Positions 16,957-26,108 are shown, counted from the first letter of the stretch. The stretch is 64,000 bases of DNA from Streptomyces sp. ADI95-17 (GCF_003846175.1 NZ_ML123048.1:836830-900829); one strand, 5' to 3'. Notes: generated by a model from the letters alone, not told the origin. Numbers and translations: made by a program.

Positions 16957-17919
16957 ATGGAGCTGGAGTTACGCCATCTGCGTACCGTACGTGCCATCGC
17001 CGACACCGGGAGCCTGACCAAGGCGGCCGCGGCCCTCGGGCTCGCCCAGCCCGCCCTGAGCGCGCAGTTGCGGAGGATCGAGAAGGCGCTCGGCGGCCCG
17101 CTGTTCGACCGGGACCACACCGGCGCCCGGCCCACGCTCCTCGGCGAGCTGGTGCTGGAACGGGCCCGGGTGGTGCTGCCCGCCGTGAGCGAACTCCAGG
17201 AGGAGGCGGTGCGGTTCGCCAATGCCTGGGGGACCATGGAGCGCTTCCGGCTGGGCGGCACGCACGGACCGCTGCTGGGCGGTCTGGTGGACCGGCTGGT
17301 CAGCGCGCACCCGGCCGCTCCCGTGTCCACGTACACCTCCTGGTCGGTCGGTGAGATCGCCGCCCAGCTGGTCGACGGCAGGCTCGACTTCGCGCTCATC
17401 GGCACGTGCGGTCAGAGCCCGCCGCCCGCGCCCGACCGGTTGACCTGGCAGGTGATCGGCATCGACCCGGTCTTCGTGATGCTGCCGGATTCCCATCCGC
17501 TGGCCGGTGCGCAGGAGCTCAGCCTCTCCGCCCTGGCGGACGAGTGCTGGGCGGACGTGCCGGGCGAGGGCTGCTTCGCCGACTGTTTCGTCGGCGCCTG
17601 CGCGCGGGCCGGGTTCAGCCCGGTCTCGGTGTACGAGACGGACACGGCGTCGGTCGTCCATCTCGTACAGGTGGGCCGGGCGGTCGGACTGTGCCGGGCC
17701 ACGTTCCCGCCGACGCCCGGGGTGGTGACACGGCCGATCGCCGGCTCGCCGCTCAGCTGGCGCCATCTGCTGGGCTGGCATCCGCGGTCGGCGGCGGCCG
17801 GTGCGGCGGCGGGCGCGGTGAGCGGGCACACCAGGGCGGCGTACGCGGAGGCGGCGGAGCGCAGCGAGAGCTACACGCGCTGGCTCGCCGCGCATCCGCG
17901 GTTCGGGGCGGCGATGTGA
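16957..17919 (+). CDS. LysR-family transcriptional regulator
   Basis: A 320-residue regulator. The winged helix-turn-helix is at residues 1-60 (LRHLRTVRAIADTGSLTKAA then LAQPALSAQLRRIEKALG) and the effector-binding periplasmic-binding-protein fold follows from about 90. LysR proteins usually bind a small metabolite and control themselves and a neighbour; the neighbour here would be the large exported protein upstream or the divergent pterin dehydratase. The fifth codon is TTA, listed separately, so translation should depend on the bldA tRNA. A palindrome sits just upstream of the start. Confidence 0.92.
   Translation: MELELRHLRTVRAIADTGSLTKAAAALGLAQPALSAQLRRIEKALGGPLFDRDHTGARPTLLGELVLERARVVLPAVSELQEEAVRFANAWGTMERFRLGGTHGPLLGGLVDRLVSAHPAAPVSTYTSWSVGEIAAQLVDGRLDFALIGTCGQSPPPAPDRLTWQVIGIDPVFVMLPDSHPLAGAQELSLSALADECWADVPGEGCFADCFVGACARAGFSPVSVYETDTASVVHLVQVGRAVGLCRATFPPTPGVVTRPIAGSPLSWRHLLGWHPRSAAAGAAAGAVSGHTRAAYAEAAERSESYTRWLAAHPRFGAAM
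16969..16971 (+). promoter_or_regulatory. TTA codon at codon 5 of the LysR gene
   Basis: The reading frame starts ATG GAG CTG GAG TTA CGC. In Streptomyces TTA is read only by the bldA leucyl-tRNA and marks developmentally controlled genes. An early position is where the effect is usually strongest. Confidence 0.85.
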
Positions 17920-17967
17920 CATGTGACGGGTAGCGCGTCATGGGCCGCGCCCCGTGTGCCACTCCGG

Positions 17968-18273
17968 CTACCGCACCCCGTGTCCGTCGGCGATCGCCGC
18001 CACTCGCGCGGCCAGCTTCAGGTCGTTCTCGGTGACCACATCGCCCGCGTCGTGCGTGTTCACGGAGAGGGAGACGGTGTTGTAGCCGAGGGTCAGGTCG
18101 GAGTGGTGGTTCAGCTCGTCCTGGATCGCGGCGACGTGCGCGGTCAGCCCGAGGGCGGCGAAGTGGCTGTGGAGCCGGTAGGTGCAGGTGATCCGGTCCC
18201 CTTCCAGCGACCAGCCGGGCAGGTCGCCCAGACGGTCCTCGATCTCCTGCTGCGACAGCGGTGCGGCGGGCAT
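17968..18273 (-). CDS. Pterin-4a-carbinolamine dehydratase
   Basis: A 101-residue cytosolic enzyme that dehydrates 4a-hydroxytetrahydropterin, regenerating the cofactor of aromatic amino acid hydroxylases. The family signature of consecutive histidines is present in ELNHHSDL, preceded by the FAALGLTAHVAAIQ helix, and the length matches the 95-110 residue family. The C-terminus ENDLKLAARVAAIA is the usual final helix. No hydroxylase gene lies nearby. It is convergent with the LysR gene. Confidence 0.93.
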   Translation of the reverse strand: MPAAPLSQQEIEDRLGDLPGWSLEGDRITCTYRLHSHFAALGLTAHVAAIQDELNHHSDLTLGYNTVSLSVNTHDAGDVVTENDLKLAARVAAIADGHGVR

Positions 18274-18336
18274 ACGGCGACTCCCTCATCGGCGAACGGT
18301 GCCGGTCGGCGGTGCCGGTGACGTTACGGTCTGGGT

Positions 18337-19140
18337 ATGACGACTGTCGCGATTGACACGGGGGTAGGGCCGCTGCTGCGCAGCTGGCGGGAGCAGCGCC
18401 GGATCAGCCAGCTGGAGCTGGCGCTCCGTGCCGATTCCTCGGCCCGGCACATCTCCTTCATCGAGACGGGCCGCTCCAGGCCCAGCGAGGAGATGATCCT
18501 GCGGCTGGCCGAGCACCTGGAGGTCCCGGTCAGGGAGCGCAACGCCCTTCTGGTGGTGGCGGGTTATGCCCCGCACTACGCGCAGACGGCGCTCGACGAC
18601 CCCGCGCTGGACGCACTGCGCGAGGGCGTGGAGCGGCTGCTCCAGGCGTACGACCCGTATCCGGCGATCGTCGTCGACGGTACGTACAACGTGGTCGCGG
18701 CCAACCGGGGCATGGCTCTGCTGATGGACAAGGTGGCCGAGCACCTGCTCGTCCCGCCGCTGAACGCCATGCGGCTCACTCTGCACCCGGACGGCCTCGC
18801 CCCGCACATCCGCAATCTGCGGGAGTGGCGGGCCGATCTGCTGGCCCAGATGGAGCGTCAGATCGCCCTGGCCCGTTCGGCGGAGCTGCGTGAGGTGTAC
18901 GAGGAGGTCGCGGCCTATCCCGTACCGGAGAGCACCGGGTCCTGCGGCGCCGGGCCCGCTCCGTCCCTGCCGTTCGCGCTGCCGCTGCTGATCGAGCACG
19001 ACGGAGTGGTGCTCTCCTTCGTCTGCTCCATCGCGACGTTCAACACACCGATGGATGTGACGGTGGCCGAGCTGGCGATCGAGACGTTCCTGCCCGCCGA
19101 CCGGGCCACCGCCGACCATCTGCGCTCGCTCACTTCCTGA
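18337..19140 (+). CDS. XRE-family regulator with MmyB-like ligand-binding domain
   Basis: A 267-residue regulator. The N-terminal helix-turn-helix (residues about 15-65) contains RISQLELALRADSSARHISFIETGR, and the rest is the PAS-like domain shared with MmyB, which binds fatty-acid-type ligands in related proteins (LQAYDPYPAIVVDGTYNVVAAN is its hallmark start). Members commonly control an adjacent oxidoreductase or transporter. The 3' end overlaps the convergent DUF1275 gene by 11 bases. It reads divergently from the pterin dehydratase, 63 bases away. Confidence 0.92.
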   Translation: MTTVAIDTGVGPLLRSWREQRRISQLELALRADSSARHISFIETGRSRPSEEMILRLAEHLEVPVRERNALLVVAGYAPHYAQTALDDPALDALREGVERLLQAYDPYPAIVVDGTYNVVAANRGMALLMDKVAEHLLVPPLNAMRLTLHPDGLAPHIRNLREWRADLLAQMERQIALARSAELREVYEEVAAYPVPESTGSCGAGPAPSLPFALPLLIEHDGVVLSFVCSIATFNTPMDVTVAELAIETFLPADRATADHLRSLTS

Positions 19141-19885
19141 CGACCGGAGCGGCCCACGGCGCCCGGGAGCGCGCCAGGACTGCCGCCGCGACGGTCACAC
19201 CGGCCAGCACGGCCACGGCGATCAGCAGCGGAAGCCTCGGATGTCCGTGCAGTACGGCCATGGCGCCGGCGACCGCGCCCAGCATCATCGCGGCGGCCGA
19301 GAGCACCCGCCGTCCGGCCCGGCTGCCGCCTCCGCCGGCGAACCGGCTGTCGGAGAGGATGCCGGTGATGGTCAGGGTCAGCACGGTGGTGGTGAGATCG
19401 GGAACCGCCAGTGCCCGGGACACGGCGTTCTGCACACCGAGCCCCAGGCCGAGGAGCACGACGAGCGCGAAGCGGACCCCGCCGGTGAACGGGTGGCCGG
19501 AGGCCCCGGCGACGATCAGCGCGGCCAGGACGCAGGCGGTCTCCACGAGGAGCGCGTACAGCAGCGTCCGGCCGCGGTGGCTCAGGGTGCGGTGCACGAT
19601 CAGGCCGCCGAGCAGCGCCCCGACCGCGAACGCGGCGAGCGCGACGAGTGACGCGGCGAGCGAGAACCCCGGGGCCCCGGCGATGGCGAAGCCGGAGAAG
19701 ACCACGTTGCCGGTCATGTTCGCCACGAACACCCGGCCCAGCTCCAGATAGCTGACGGCGTCGACCAGGCCGGTGACGACGGTCAGGGCGAGCATCAGGG
19801 GCGGCAGCGGTCCATGACGGTCGTTCAGGTCCGGAACGACGGTGGACCATGCCTCACGCAGCAGGCCGGGCAGGGGCACGGGCAC
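19130..19885 (-). CDS. DUF1275 (YoaK-like) membrane protein
   Basis: A 251-residue integral membrane protein with six probable transmembrane helices and the family landmarks GLVDAVSYLELGRVFVANMTGN near the N-terminus and VQNAVSR in the middle. The family is widespread and functionally poorly defined. Start is GTG at 19885. Its last 11 bases overlap the end of the convergent XRE regulator gene, so the two transcripts run into each other and may interfere. Confidence 0.9.
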   Translation of the reverse strand: MPVPLPGLLREAWSTVVPDLNDRHGPLPPLMLALTVVTGLVDAVSYLELGRVFVANMTGNVVFSGFAIAGAPGFSLAASLVALAAFAVGALLGGLIVHRTLSHRGRTLLYALLVETACVLAALIVAGASGHPFTGGVRFALVVLLGLGLGVQNAVSRALAVPDLTTTVLTLTITGILSDSRFAGGGGSRAGRRVLSAAAMMLGAVAGAMAVLHGHPRLPLLIAVAVLAGVTVAAAVLARSRAPWAAPVVRK

Positions 19886-19950
19886 ACTCCGATCACGGGG
19901 GCGACTGCTCGGAATTGTGCGCCCCGGCCCGGTGGAACACCACGACCGGC

Positions 19951-19993
19951 GCAGGTGCGCCGCCCGGCCCGGCGGGCGGGGCGGCGCACCTGC
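19951..19993 (-). terminator. 14-bp hairpin after secDF
   Basis: GCAGGTGCGCCGCC at 19951-19964 pairs exactly with 19980-19993 across a 15-base GC-rich loop, beginning 3 bases past the secDF stop codon. Confidence 0.75.
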
Positions 19994-19995
19994 CG

Positions 19996-22398
19996 CTAGA
20001 CGCGTGCTCCGTTGTCGAGCGGGTCGCGGCGCGCCGTTCCCGTACCGGACCGGCGGCCGGGGGCCCGCTTCCGGGCGGGCGGCGGCGCCTTGCTGCTCCG
20101 TTCCAGGACCAGGGCGGCCGGGACGGCGGTCATCACCGAGGAGTACGTGCCCACGCAGATGCCGATCAGCAGGGCCAGCGCGAAGTCCGCGAGCGAGTCA
20201 CCGCCCAGCACGGCGAGTGCGGTGAGGATGAAGAGGGCGCCCATTCCGGTGTTGAGCGTTCTCGGGACGGTCTGCAGGACGGCCCGGTTGGCGACCTCGG
20301 CGACGGGCTGACGGCGGGCCTTCGCCCACAGTTCCCGCACCCGGTCGAAGACCACCACCGAGTCGTTGACGGAGTATCCGATGACGGTGAGGAGTGCGGC
20401 CAGGAAGATGCCGTCGACGGTGCGCCCCAGCCAGGCGAAGGCGCCGACCAGGATGATGACGTCGTGGACGAGCGCCGCGACCGAGCCCACCGCGAACGTC
20501 CAGCGGAACCTGATCGCCAGATAGGCCAGCTGGACGAGGACGGCGATGCCGAGCGCGATCAGGGCGTTGCGCCGGAGTTCGTCGCCGAGGCTGGGGCCGA
20601 TGAGTTCGTCGCGGACCTTGGTGGTCTTGCCGCCCTCCTCCGCGAGGGCGGCGCGCAGGGCGTGTTCGCCGTCGTTGTCGAGCTTCCCGGTCCGTACGGA
20701 GAGGTCGCCCGCGCCCGCCGTGGTGACCTCGGCGTCACCGAAGCCCGCACCGGCCAGGGCGGTCCGGGCCCGTTCCACGTCGACGGGCTGGCTGGTCGAG
20801 TACTCCACGAGCCGGCCGCCGGTGAATTCGACGCCCAGGTTGACGCCGCGTACGAGGATGCCGAGGACGGCGACGGCGACCAGGGCCGAGGAGATCAGCA
20901 GCCAGCGGCGCGGGGACCGCATCAACCGGGGGTCGCGGCGGGTCAGCCAGGTGCGCACCCGGCCGGGGCCGGAGATGCCGTTGACGCCCCGGTAGTCGCT
21001 GACGAACCGGGAGCCCGCGGCGATCTCGGTGAGTGCGCGGGCGATGACGAGCGCGGAGAACATGGAGGCCAGTACGCCGATGGCGAGGGTGACTCCGAAG
21101 CCCTTCACCGGTCCCGAACCGAGGAAGAAGAGCAGCCCGGCCGCGATCAGTGTCGTCACGTTGGAGTCGGCGACGGCGCTCCAGGCGCCGCGGAACCCGG
21201 CGGTCAGCGAGGAGCGCAGCGAACGGCCCGGATGCTGGGTGTGCTCCTCCCTGGCCCGCTCGAAGACCAGCACGTTGGCGTCGACAGCCATCCCGATGGC
21301 CAGGACGAATCCGGCTAGGCCCGGAAGGGTGAGGGTGACGCCGAGGGCGACCAGGGCCGCATAGGAGATCAGTCCGTAGGCGGCGAGCGCGACGGCGGCC
21401 AGTGCGCCGAAGAGCCGGTACACGACGGTGATGAAGAGCGCGGTGGCGGCGGCGCCGATGAGGGCGGCCCGGGCGCTTGCGTCGATGGCGGCGGCGCCGA
21501 GCGTCGGGCCGACGGTCCGCTGCTCGACGATCTCGACGGGGAGCGGCAGGGCGCCGCCCTTGATCAGCAGGGCCAGTTCGCGGGCCTCGTCCGCGCTGAA
21601 GGATCCGGTGATCTGGGTGGAGCCGGAGGGCAGGCCGGCGTTGCAGCCGACGGAGGGCGAGACCTGCGGCGAGGAGATGATCTGCTGGTCGAGGACGATG
21701 GCGACGCGGCGCCGGTCGTCCTGGACCGGATGGCAGGCGGCTTCCCCGGTCAGCCGGGTCCAGTCCCGGCCCGCCGCCTTGTGGAAGTCGAGGGAGACGG
21801 TCCAGCCGGCACCCTGCTGGCCGTCGAAGGCGGCGGTGGCGTCCTTGACCCCGGCGCCGGAGAGCCTGGCCGGGCCGAGGTCGAGGGTGCGGCCCTGTTC
21901 GTCGGGGAGCGTCGGCCCGGCGCCGGACTTCTCGTCGGCCGGTGTGCCGGACGCGCCGGACTTCTCGCTTCCCGGCGTGCCGGACGCGCCGGGCTTCTCG
22001 TCGGTCGGCGTGCCGGACGCGCCGGGCTTCTCGTCGGCCGGCGTGCCCTGGCCCTGGACCGCGTGGAAGCTCAGCTGGGCGGTTCTGCCGATGACCTCGG
22101 CGGCCTTGCGCGGGTCCTGGACGTCCGGGAGTTCGACGATGATCCGGTCCTCGCCGGAGCGGGTCAGTGTGGGTTCGGCGACGCCGAGGGAGTCGATGCG
22201 CTGGCGGAGCACCTCCAGGGTGCGGTCGGTGCTCTCCCGGTCCGCCTTCGCGGTGTCCGAGTCCTTGGCCTGGAGCACCATTCGGGTGCCGCCCTGAAGA
22301 TCGAGGCCGAGTCTGGGTGACATGGTCAGCGTGATGAGCACGGAGACGAGCAGCACGGCCGCAGCCAGAACCGCTCGCACCGTGGTGGCGCGAGTCAT
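19996..22398 (-). CDS. secDF: Fused protein translocase subunit SecDF
   Basis: An 800-residue SecD-SecF fusion that uses the proton gradient to help pull exported proteins through SecYEG. The SecD half starts with one TM helix and LGLDLQGGTRMVLQ, has the P1 periplasmic region, and TM2-6 follow with the LPGLAGFVLAIGMAVDANVLVFER motif. The SecF half has GVEFTGGRLVEY and GYSVNDSVVVFDRVRE. Both halves keep the membrane Asp residues needed for proton transfer. A run of four 11-residue repeats interrupts P1 at residues 118-161. GGAGG lies just before the ATG. Most Streptomyces carry separate secD and secF elsewhere, so this is probably a paralogue, expressed with the two genes upstream. Confidence 0.95.
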   Translation of the reverse strand: MTRATTVRAVLAAAVLLVSVLITLTMSPRLGLDLQGGTRMVLQAKDSDTAKADRESTDRTLEVLRQRIDSLGVAEPTLTRSGEDRIIVELPDVQDPRKAAEVIGRTAQLSFHAVQGQGTPADEKPGASGTPTDEKPGASGTPGSEKSGASGTPADEKSGAGPTLPDEQGRTLDLGPARLSGAGVKDATAAFDGQQGAGWTVSLDFHKAAGRDWTRLTGEAACHPVQDDRRRVAIVLDQQIISSPQVSPSVGCNAGLPSGSTQITGSFSADEARELALLIKGGALPLPVEIVEQRTVGPTLGAAAIDASARAALIGAAATALFITVVYRLFGALAAVALAAYGLISYAALVALGVTLTLPGLAGFVLAIGMAVDANVLVFERAREEHTQHPGRSLRSSLTAGFRGAWSAVADSNVTTLIAAGLLFFLGSGPVKGFGVTLAIGVLASMFSALVIARALTEIAAGSRFVSDYRGVNGISGPGRVRTWLTRRDPRLMRSPRRWLLISSALVAVAVLGILVRGVNLGVEFTGGRLVEYSTSQPVDVERARTALAGAGFGDAEVTTAGAGDLSVRTGKLDNDGEHALRAALAEEGGKTTKVRDELIGPSLGDELRRNALIALGIAVLVQLAYLAIRFRWTFAVGSVAALVHDVIILVGAFAWLGRTVDGIFLAALLTVIGYSVNDSVVVFDRVRELWAKARRQPVAEVANRAVLQTVPRTLNTGMGALFILTALAVLGGDSLADFALALLIGICVGTYSSVMTAVPAALVLERSSKAPPPARKRAPGRRSGTGTARRDPLDNGARV
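21916..22047 (-). repeat. Four 33-bp coding repeats inside secDF
   Basis: Four tandem units encode GTPADEKPGAS, GTPTDEKPGAS, GTPGSEKSGAS and GTPADEKSGAG. They form a disordered insertion in the extracytoplasmic P1 region of SecD. Copy number is likely to vary between strains. Confidence 0.9.
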
Positions 22399-22455
22399 GG
22401 GTTTCCTCCGAGGGGGCGCCGGGCGCCCTCACCTCGGCGAGGACGGGACGGCGGT

Positions 22456-23040
22456 TCAGCGGGACGGGACCGGTGGCAGGACCGGTGGCCGGTGAACGGC
22501 CGTCCACGGAGGCCCGCGTACGCCGGGGAGCGTGACGCGGGAGCGGTCGGTGGCACGAGGGGGTGCGGCGGGGGCCGGGCGGTGGGGGCGGCGTGGCGCG
22601 TGGATGCCGGGCGCGCCGGGCGGCAGGAGGAGGTCGGGACCGGGCGGCGGGAGGTGGTGCGCGGTGCGGGCCTGGTCGCTGCCGGCCCGGGGCTGGGGAC
22701 GGGGTGCGGGCGGCGGCTGGGCGCGGTGGTGGTCGGTGGCCGTGGCGGTACGGCTGCGCCGGGTGTCGTGGAAGGTGCCGGTGCGGGCGGTCCGGTCGGT
22801 GTGCTGGGTGGGCTGATGGGCGCCGGGTGTGTACGCGGCGGAGGGCGGCACCCCGGCGGACGGCCGGGCTGTGAGCAGGGATCCGGCGGTTGCGGGGGTG
22901 GAGCCGACGACGGTGAGGACGGCGAGGAGGAGCGCGGCGAGGAGCAGCCGGGCCGCACGCGCGGGGCCGGGGTGTGCCGGGGCGCCCGGCCGTGCCCTCG
23001 GGGGCACATTCCCCGGGGGCGGCCCCGGGAGGGGGGTCAC
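22456..23040 (-). CDS. Proline-rich exported or membrane-anchored protein
   Basis: A 194-residue reading frame opening with GTG at 23040, which overlaps the stop of the upstream actin-like gene as GTGA. Residues about 24-52 form a basic segment plus hydrophobic stretch (ARLLLAALLLAVLTVVGS) and an ATAG cleavage-like site; everything after is Pro/His/Arg/Thr-rich and probably disordered. It resembles no family I know. Translational coupling to the actin-like gene and the same direction as secDF, 57 bases on, support it as real, but all frames here are open because of GC content, so confidence is moderate. A start at 23007 is also possible. Confidence 0.55.
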   Translation of the reverse strand: MTPLPGPPPGNVPPRARPGAPAHPGPARAARLLLAALLLAVLTVVGSTPATAGSLLTARPSAGVPPSAAYTPGAHQPTQHTDRTARTGTFHDTRRSRTATATDHHRAQPPPAPRPQPRAGSDQARTAHHLPPPGPDLLLPPGAPGIHAPRRPHRPAPAAPPRATDRSRVTLPGVRGPPWTAVHRPPVLPPVPSR

Positions 23041-23861
23041 CCGGTTTCGCCGGTCGGGGCCGGTGCGGTGCCGGCCCGGCGGAGTACGGAGCTGAGGACC
23101 AGGCCGGCGCCGCGTACGACCGCGGTTGCCGGGTCGTCGGCGGGACGGACCGGGACGCCGAGGCGGACCGCGATCCCGTCGGTGATGTCGGAGCGGGCGG
23201 CGCCGCCCCCGGTCAGCAACGGGCCCTTGCGCAGGGCTCCGAGGACGGCACCGTGCCGGTCCTGCTTCCACATCTCCGTGATCATGTCCAGCACGGTGCG
23301 GACGACGGCGGTGGGCGGCCGGGCCGGGTCGAGGTCGTCGAGCCCGGTCTCGGCCTGGCGGGCGTCGCGGACCTGCCCGTCGACGAGCACGGTCGCCTCG
23401 GTCAGCCCGGCGCCGATGTCGACGACGAGCAGCGGCCCGCCGGTCCGTGGCCCGGCGCATGCGGCGGCGGCCCTCGCGCTGTCGAGGGCGATGACGGTCG
23501 TCGGCCCCAGAGCGGCGATCAGTTCCGCCGCCTCGGCGCGGTGCCGGGCCCCGGCGAGAACGGGGTGGCTGACCACGATCACGGTGCCGGTGCGGTCCGT
23601 ACCCAGGGCCGTGTCGGCGATACGGCCGAGCAGCCGGCCGCAGGACTCGGGGTCGACGATGCGCCCCCGCCGGACCGGACGGCCGGGCCCGTACTCCGTA
23701 CCGGAGTCGTCGCGGACGTCGGTGTCGGCCAGGACACCGTGTCCGGGGACCCAGACGCGGGTGCGGGAGCTGCCGAGATCGAGGGCGAGGCCACGGGTGA
23801 CACCCCGGTGGCCCCGGCGGGCGGACGGGCCGAGGCGTCGTCCCTCGTGCAGCGAACGCAT
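23037..23861 (-). CDS. Short MreB-like actin-family protein
   Basis: A 274-residue protein with the actin/Hsp70 ATPase fold. The phosphate 1 loop is LALDLGSSRTRVW, the phosphate 2 loop is LLVVDIGAGLTEATV, and the adenosine region is GPLLTGGGAARSD. It is about 65-70 residues shorter than MreB and begins with a basic segment (RSLHEGRRLGPSARRGHRG) in place of the usual N-terminus. Streptomyces have a third, shortened MreB-like protein besides MreB and Mbl, and this probably belongs there. GGGAGGG before the ATG at 23861 fixes the start; a longer frame to 23969 lacks support. It is coupled to the Pro-rich gene, so the two may form a wall-related complex. Confidence 0.85.
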   Translation of the reverse strand: MRSLHEGRRLGPSARRGHRGVTRGLALDLGSSRTRVWVPGHGVLADTDVRDDSGTEYGPGRPVRRGRIVDPESCGRLLGRIADTALGTDRTGTVIVVSHPVLAGARHRAEAAELIAALGPTTVIALDSARAAAACAGPRTGGPLLVVDIGAGLTEATVLVDGQVRDARQAETGLDDLDPARPPTAVVRTVLDMITEMWKQDRHGAVLGALRKGPLLTGGGAARSDITDGIAVRLGVPVRPADDPATAVVRGAGLVLSSVLRRAGTAPAPTGETG

Positions 23862-24005
23862 CGTCCCTCCCCCGCCCTGCTGCCGCAGCCACGCATGCCA
23901 CCCATGGACCCGCTGATAGCGAGGCATGGCCGAGCCCTCACTATGCAATAGGGAGGCAAAGAAAGCCACTCCCAGGCAAAATCCAAGGGCCGGGCCTGTC
24001 GTACG

Positions 24006-26108
24006 TCACACCTCCGACGGCAGGAAGACTGCGACCAGTTCGGCGAACTCGTCCGGTGCGGCGATCCGGACGCCGAGGTCCTCGGCCTTGGTGCGCTTGG
24101 ATCCGGCCTTCTCCCCGGCGACCAGGAGCGAGGTGCGCTTGGAGACGCTGGACGAGGACTTCCCGCCGGCCCGCTCGATCAGCTCGTTCATCTCGTTCCG
24201 GGAGAGTTTCTCCAGTGCGCCGGTCATGGCTCCGGTGACCACCACGGTCATTCCCTCCAGCGGCAGACCGTCGCCCTCCCCGTCCCCGCCGACGGCAGCG
24301 GCTTCCGTGCTCTCCTCGCCCGGCTCGGGCGGCGGCGTCGCGCCGGGCTCCGTCATGTTCACCCCGGCGGCCACCAGCTTCTCGATCAGCGGGGCCAGCT
24401 CCACCAGCTCCGCGACGACACCCGCGGCCTTCTCCTTGCCGATGCCGTCGACCCGCTGGAGCTCCTCGGCGTCGGCCGCCCTGATCCGGTCCATGTCCGC
24501 GAAGTACCGGGCGATGCGCCGTGACATCGAGCGCCCGGTGCCGCGTACGCCGAGCGCGCAGAAGACCCGGGACAGCGGCTGCGTCCGGGCCGTCGCGATG
24601 GCGGCCAGGAGGTTGTCGGTGCTGGTCTCGCCCATCCGTTCCAGGCCCAGCAGTTGTTCCCGGTCGAGGGTGAACAGGTCGGCGAAGTCGGCGACCAGGC
24701 CCGCGTCGACGAGCTGGACGACCCGGGTCGCGCCGAGGCCCTCGATGTCGAGCTGGTCGCGGCCCGCCGCGTACGAGATGGAGGCGACGAGCCGGCAGTC
24801 GCGGCCCCGGACACAGCGCCAGCGCTGCTCACTGGTGTCTATCTCGGAGCCGCACTGCGGGCAGGCCTCGGGGAAGTCGATGGGCTTCTCGTCGCCCGTG
24901 CGCAGATGGGCGACGGGGGCCTCGATCCGCGGGATGATGTCGCCCGCCTTGTAGACCATCACCCGGTCGCCCAGGCGCAGATCGCGGCGGGTGATGTCGG
25001 CGGGGTTGTGCAGCGTGGCGTAGCCGACGGTCGAGCCGTCGATCTCGACCGGCTCCAGCACGGCGCGCGGCGCGATGATCCCGGTCCGGCCCACGTTCCA
25101 TTCGACGGCCAGGAGCCGGGTGACCTTCTCGACGGCCGGGAGCTTGTACGCGATGGCCCAGCGCGGCGCCCTGGTCCCGGACCCGGCCTCGCGCTGGTCG
25201 GCGGCGAGGTCGGCCTTGATCACGATGCCGTCGATGCCGAACGGCAACGAGGCGCGCAGGGCCGCGATTTCCTCGACCCGGCTCTGCACCTCCTCGACGG
25301 TGGCGACGGTGCGCGGGGCGACGTCCGTGTCCGCCGCGGTGTGCACGCCGAGCCGGGCGACGTAGGAGAGGACCTCGCTGTGCGGGAGTCCGGCGAGCCG
25401 GTCGGTCAGCTCGCCGGAGTCGGGCAGCGGCAGGGCACCGTAGGCGAAGAACGTCATCTCCACCGTGTAGCCGCGGTCCTTGGCGCGGAGGGTGCCCGCC
25501 GCGCCGTTCCTCGGGTTGGCGAAGGGGGCGCCGCCGTGTTCGGTCCGTACGGCGTTGGCCTGCTCGAACTGCTCGGTGGTCATGAGGATCTCGCCGCGCA
25601 TCTCGATCGTCACCGGCTCGGCGAGCTGCTCGGGCAGGCCCACCACGGTGCCGATCGCGTGCGAGACGTCCTCGCCCGCGGTGCCGTCGCCCCGGGTGAT
25701 CAGCTGCTCCAGGCGGCCCGCCCGGTAGCGCGCCGCGACGGCGAGCCCGTCGAGCTTCGGCTCCACGCTCCAGGCGGTGACGGGGCGGCCTATCCGGCGC
25801 TCCAGGGACGCCGTCCAGGTGACGAACTGTTCGGCCGAGAAGACGTTGTCCAGGGACAGCATCGGAACGGTGTGCGGCACGTCCCCGGTCGCGGCGCCGC
25901 CCGCCACCTTGCCGGTCGGGGAGGCGTCCAGCATCTCCTCGGGGTGCTCCTGTTCGTATGCGGCGATCCCCCGCACCAGCCGGTCGTAGGCGTCGTCGTC
26001 GAGCGTGCTCTCGCCCGTGGCGTAGTACGCGGCGGCGGCCCGCGACGCCTCTTCGACGGCGGCGGCGTAGGCGGCGGTGTCGGCGAGCACGACAGCTGAG
26101 TTCGTCAT
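24006..26108 (-). CDS. ligA: NAD+-dependent DNA ligase
   Basis: A 700-residue ligase that seals nicks using NAD+. The adenylated lysine is in VEPKLDGLA (KxDG), followed by the OB fold, a four-cysteine zinc finger (CPQCG and the CVRGRDC pair), helix-hairpin-helix repeats (GIGKEKAAGVV) and a C-terminal BRCT domain (VVVTGAMTGALEKLSR). An acidic Glu/Gly/Pro linker of about 25 residues separates HhH and BRCT. I start at ATG 26108 (MTNSAVVLAD), because upstream residues are poorly conserved-looking. Streptomyces often have two LigA copies; whether this is the essential one cannot be told here, though the divergent linker and location beside secDF hint at the second copy. Confidence 0.94.
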   Translation of the reverse strand: MTNSAVVLADTAAYAAAVEEASRAAAAYYATGESTLDDDAYDRLVRGIAAYEQEHPEEMLDASPTGKVAGGAATGDVPHTVPMLSLDNVFSAEQFVTWTASLERRIGRPVTAWSVEPKLDGLAVAARYRAGRLEQLITRGDGTAGEDVSHAIGTVVGLPEQLAEPVTIEMRGEILMTTEQFEQANAVRTEHGGAPFANPRNGAAGTLRAKDRGYTVEMTFFAYGALPLPDSGELTDRLAGLPHSEVLSYVARLGVHTAADTDVAPRTVATVEEVQSRVEEIAALRASLPFGIDGIVIKADLAADQREAGSGTRAPRWAIAYKLPAVEKVTRLLAVEWNVGRTGIIAPRAVLEPVEIDGSTVGYATLHNPADITRRDLRLGDRVMVYKAGDIIPRIEAPVAHLRTGDEKPIDFPEACPQCGSEIDTSEQRWRCVRGRDCRLVASISYAAGRDQLDIEGLGATRVVQLVDAGLVADFADLFTLDREQLLGLERMGETSTDNLLAAIATARTQPLSRVFCALGVRGTGRSMSRRIARYFADMDRIRAADAEELQRVDGIGKEKAAGVVAELVELAPLIEKLVAAGVNMTEPGATPPPEPGEESTEAAAVGGDGEGDGLPLEGMTVVVTGAMTGALEKLSRNEMNELIERAGGKSSSSVSKRTSLLVAGEKAGSKRTKAEDLGVRIAAPDEFAELVAVFLPSEV

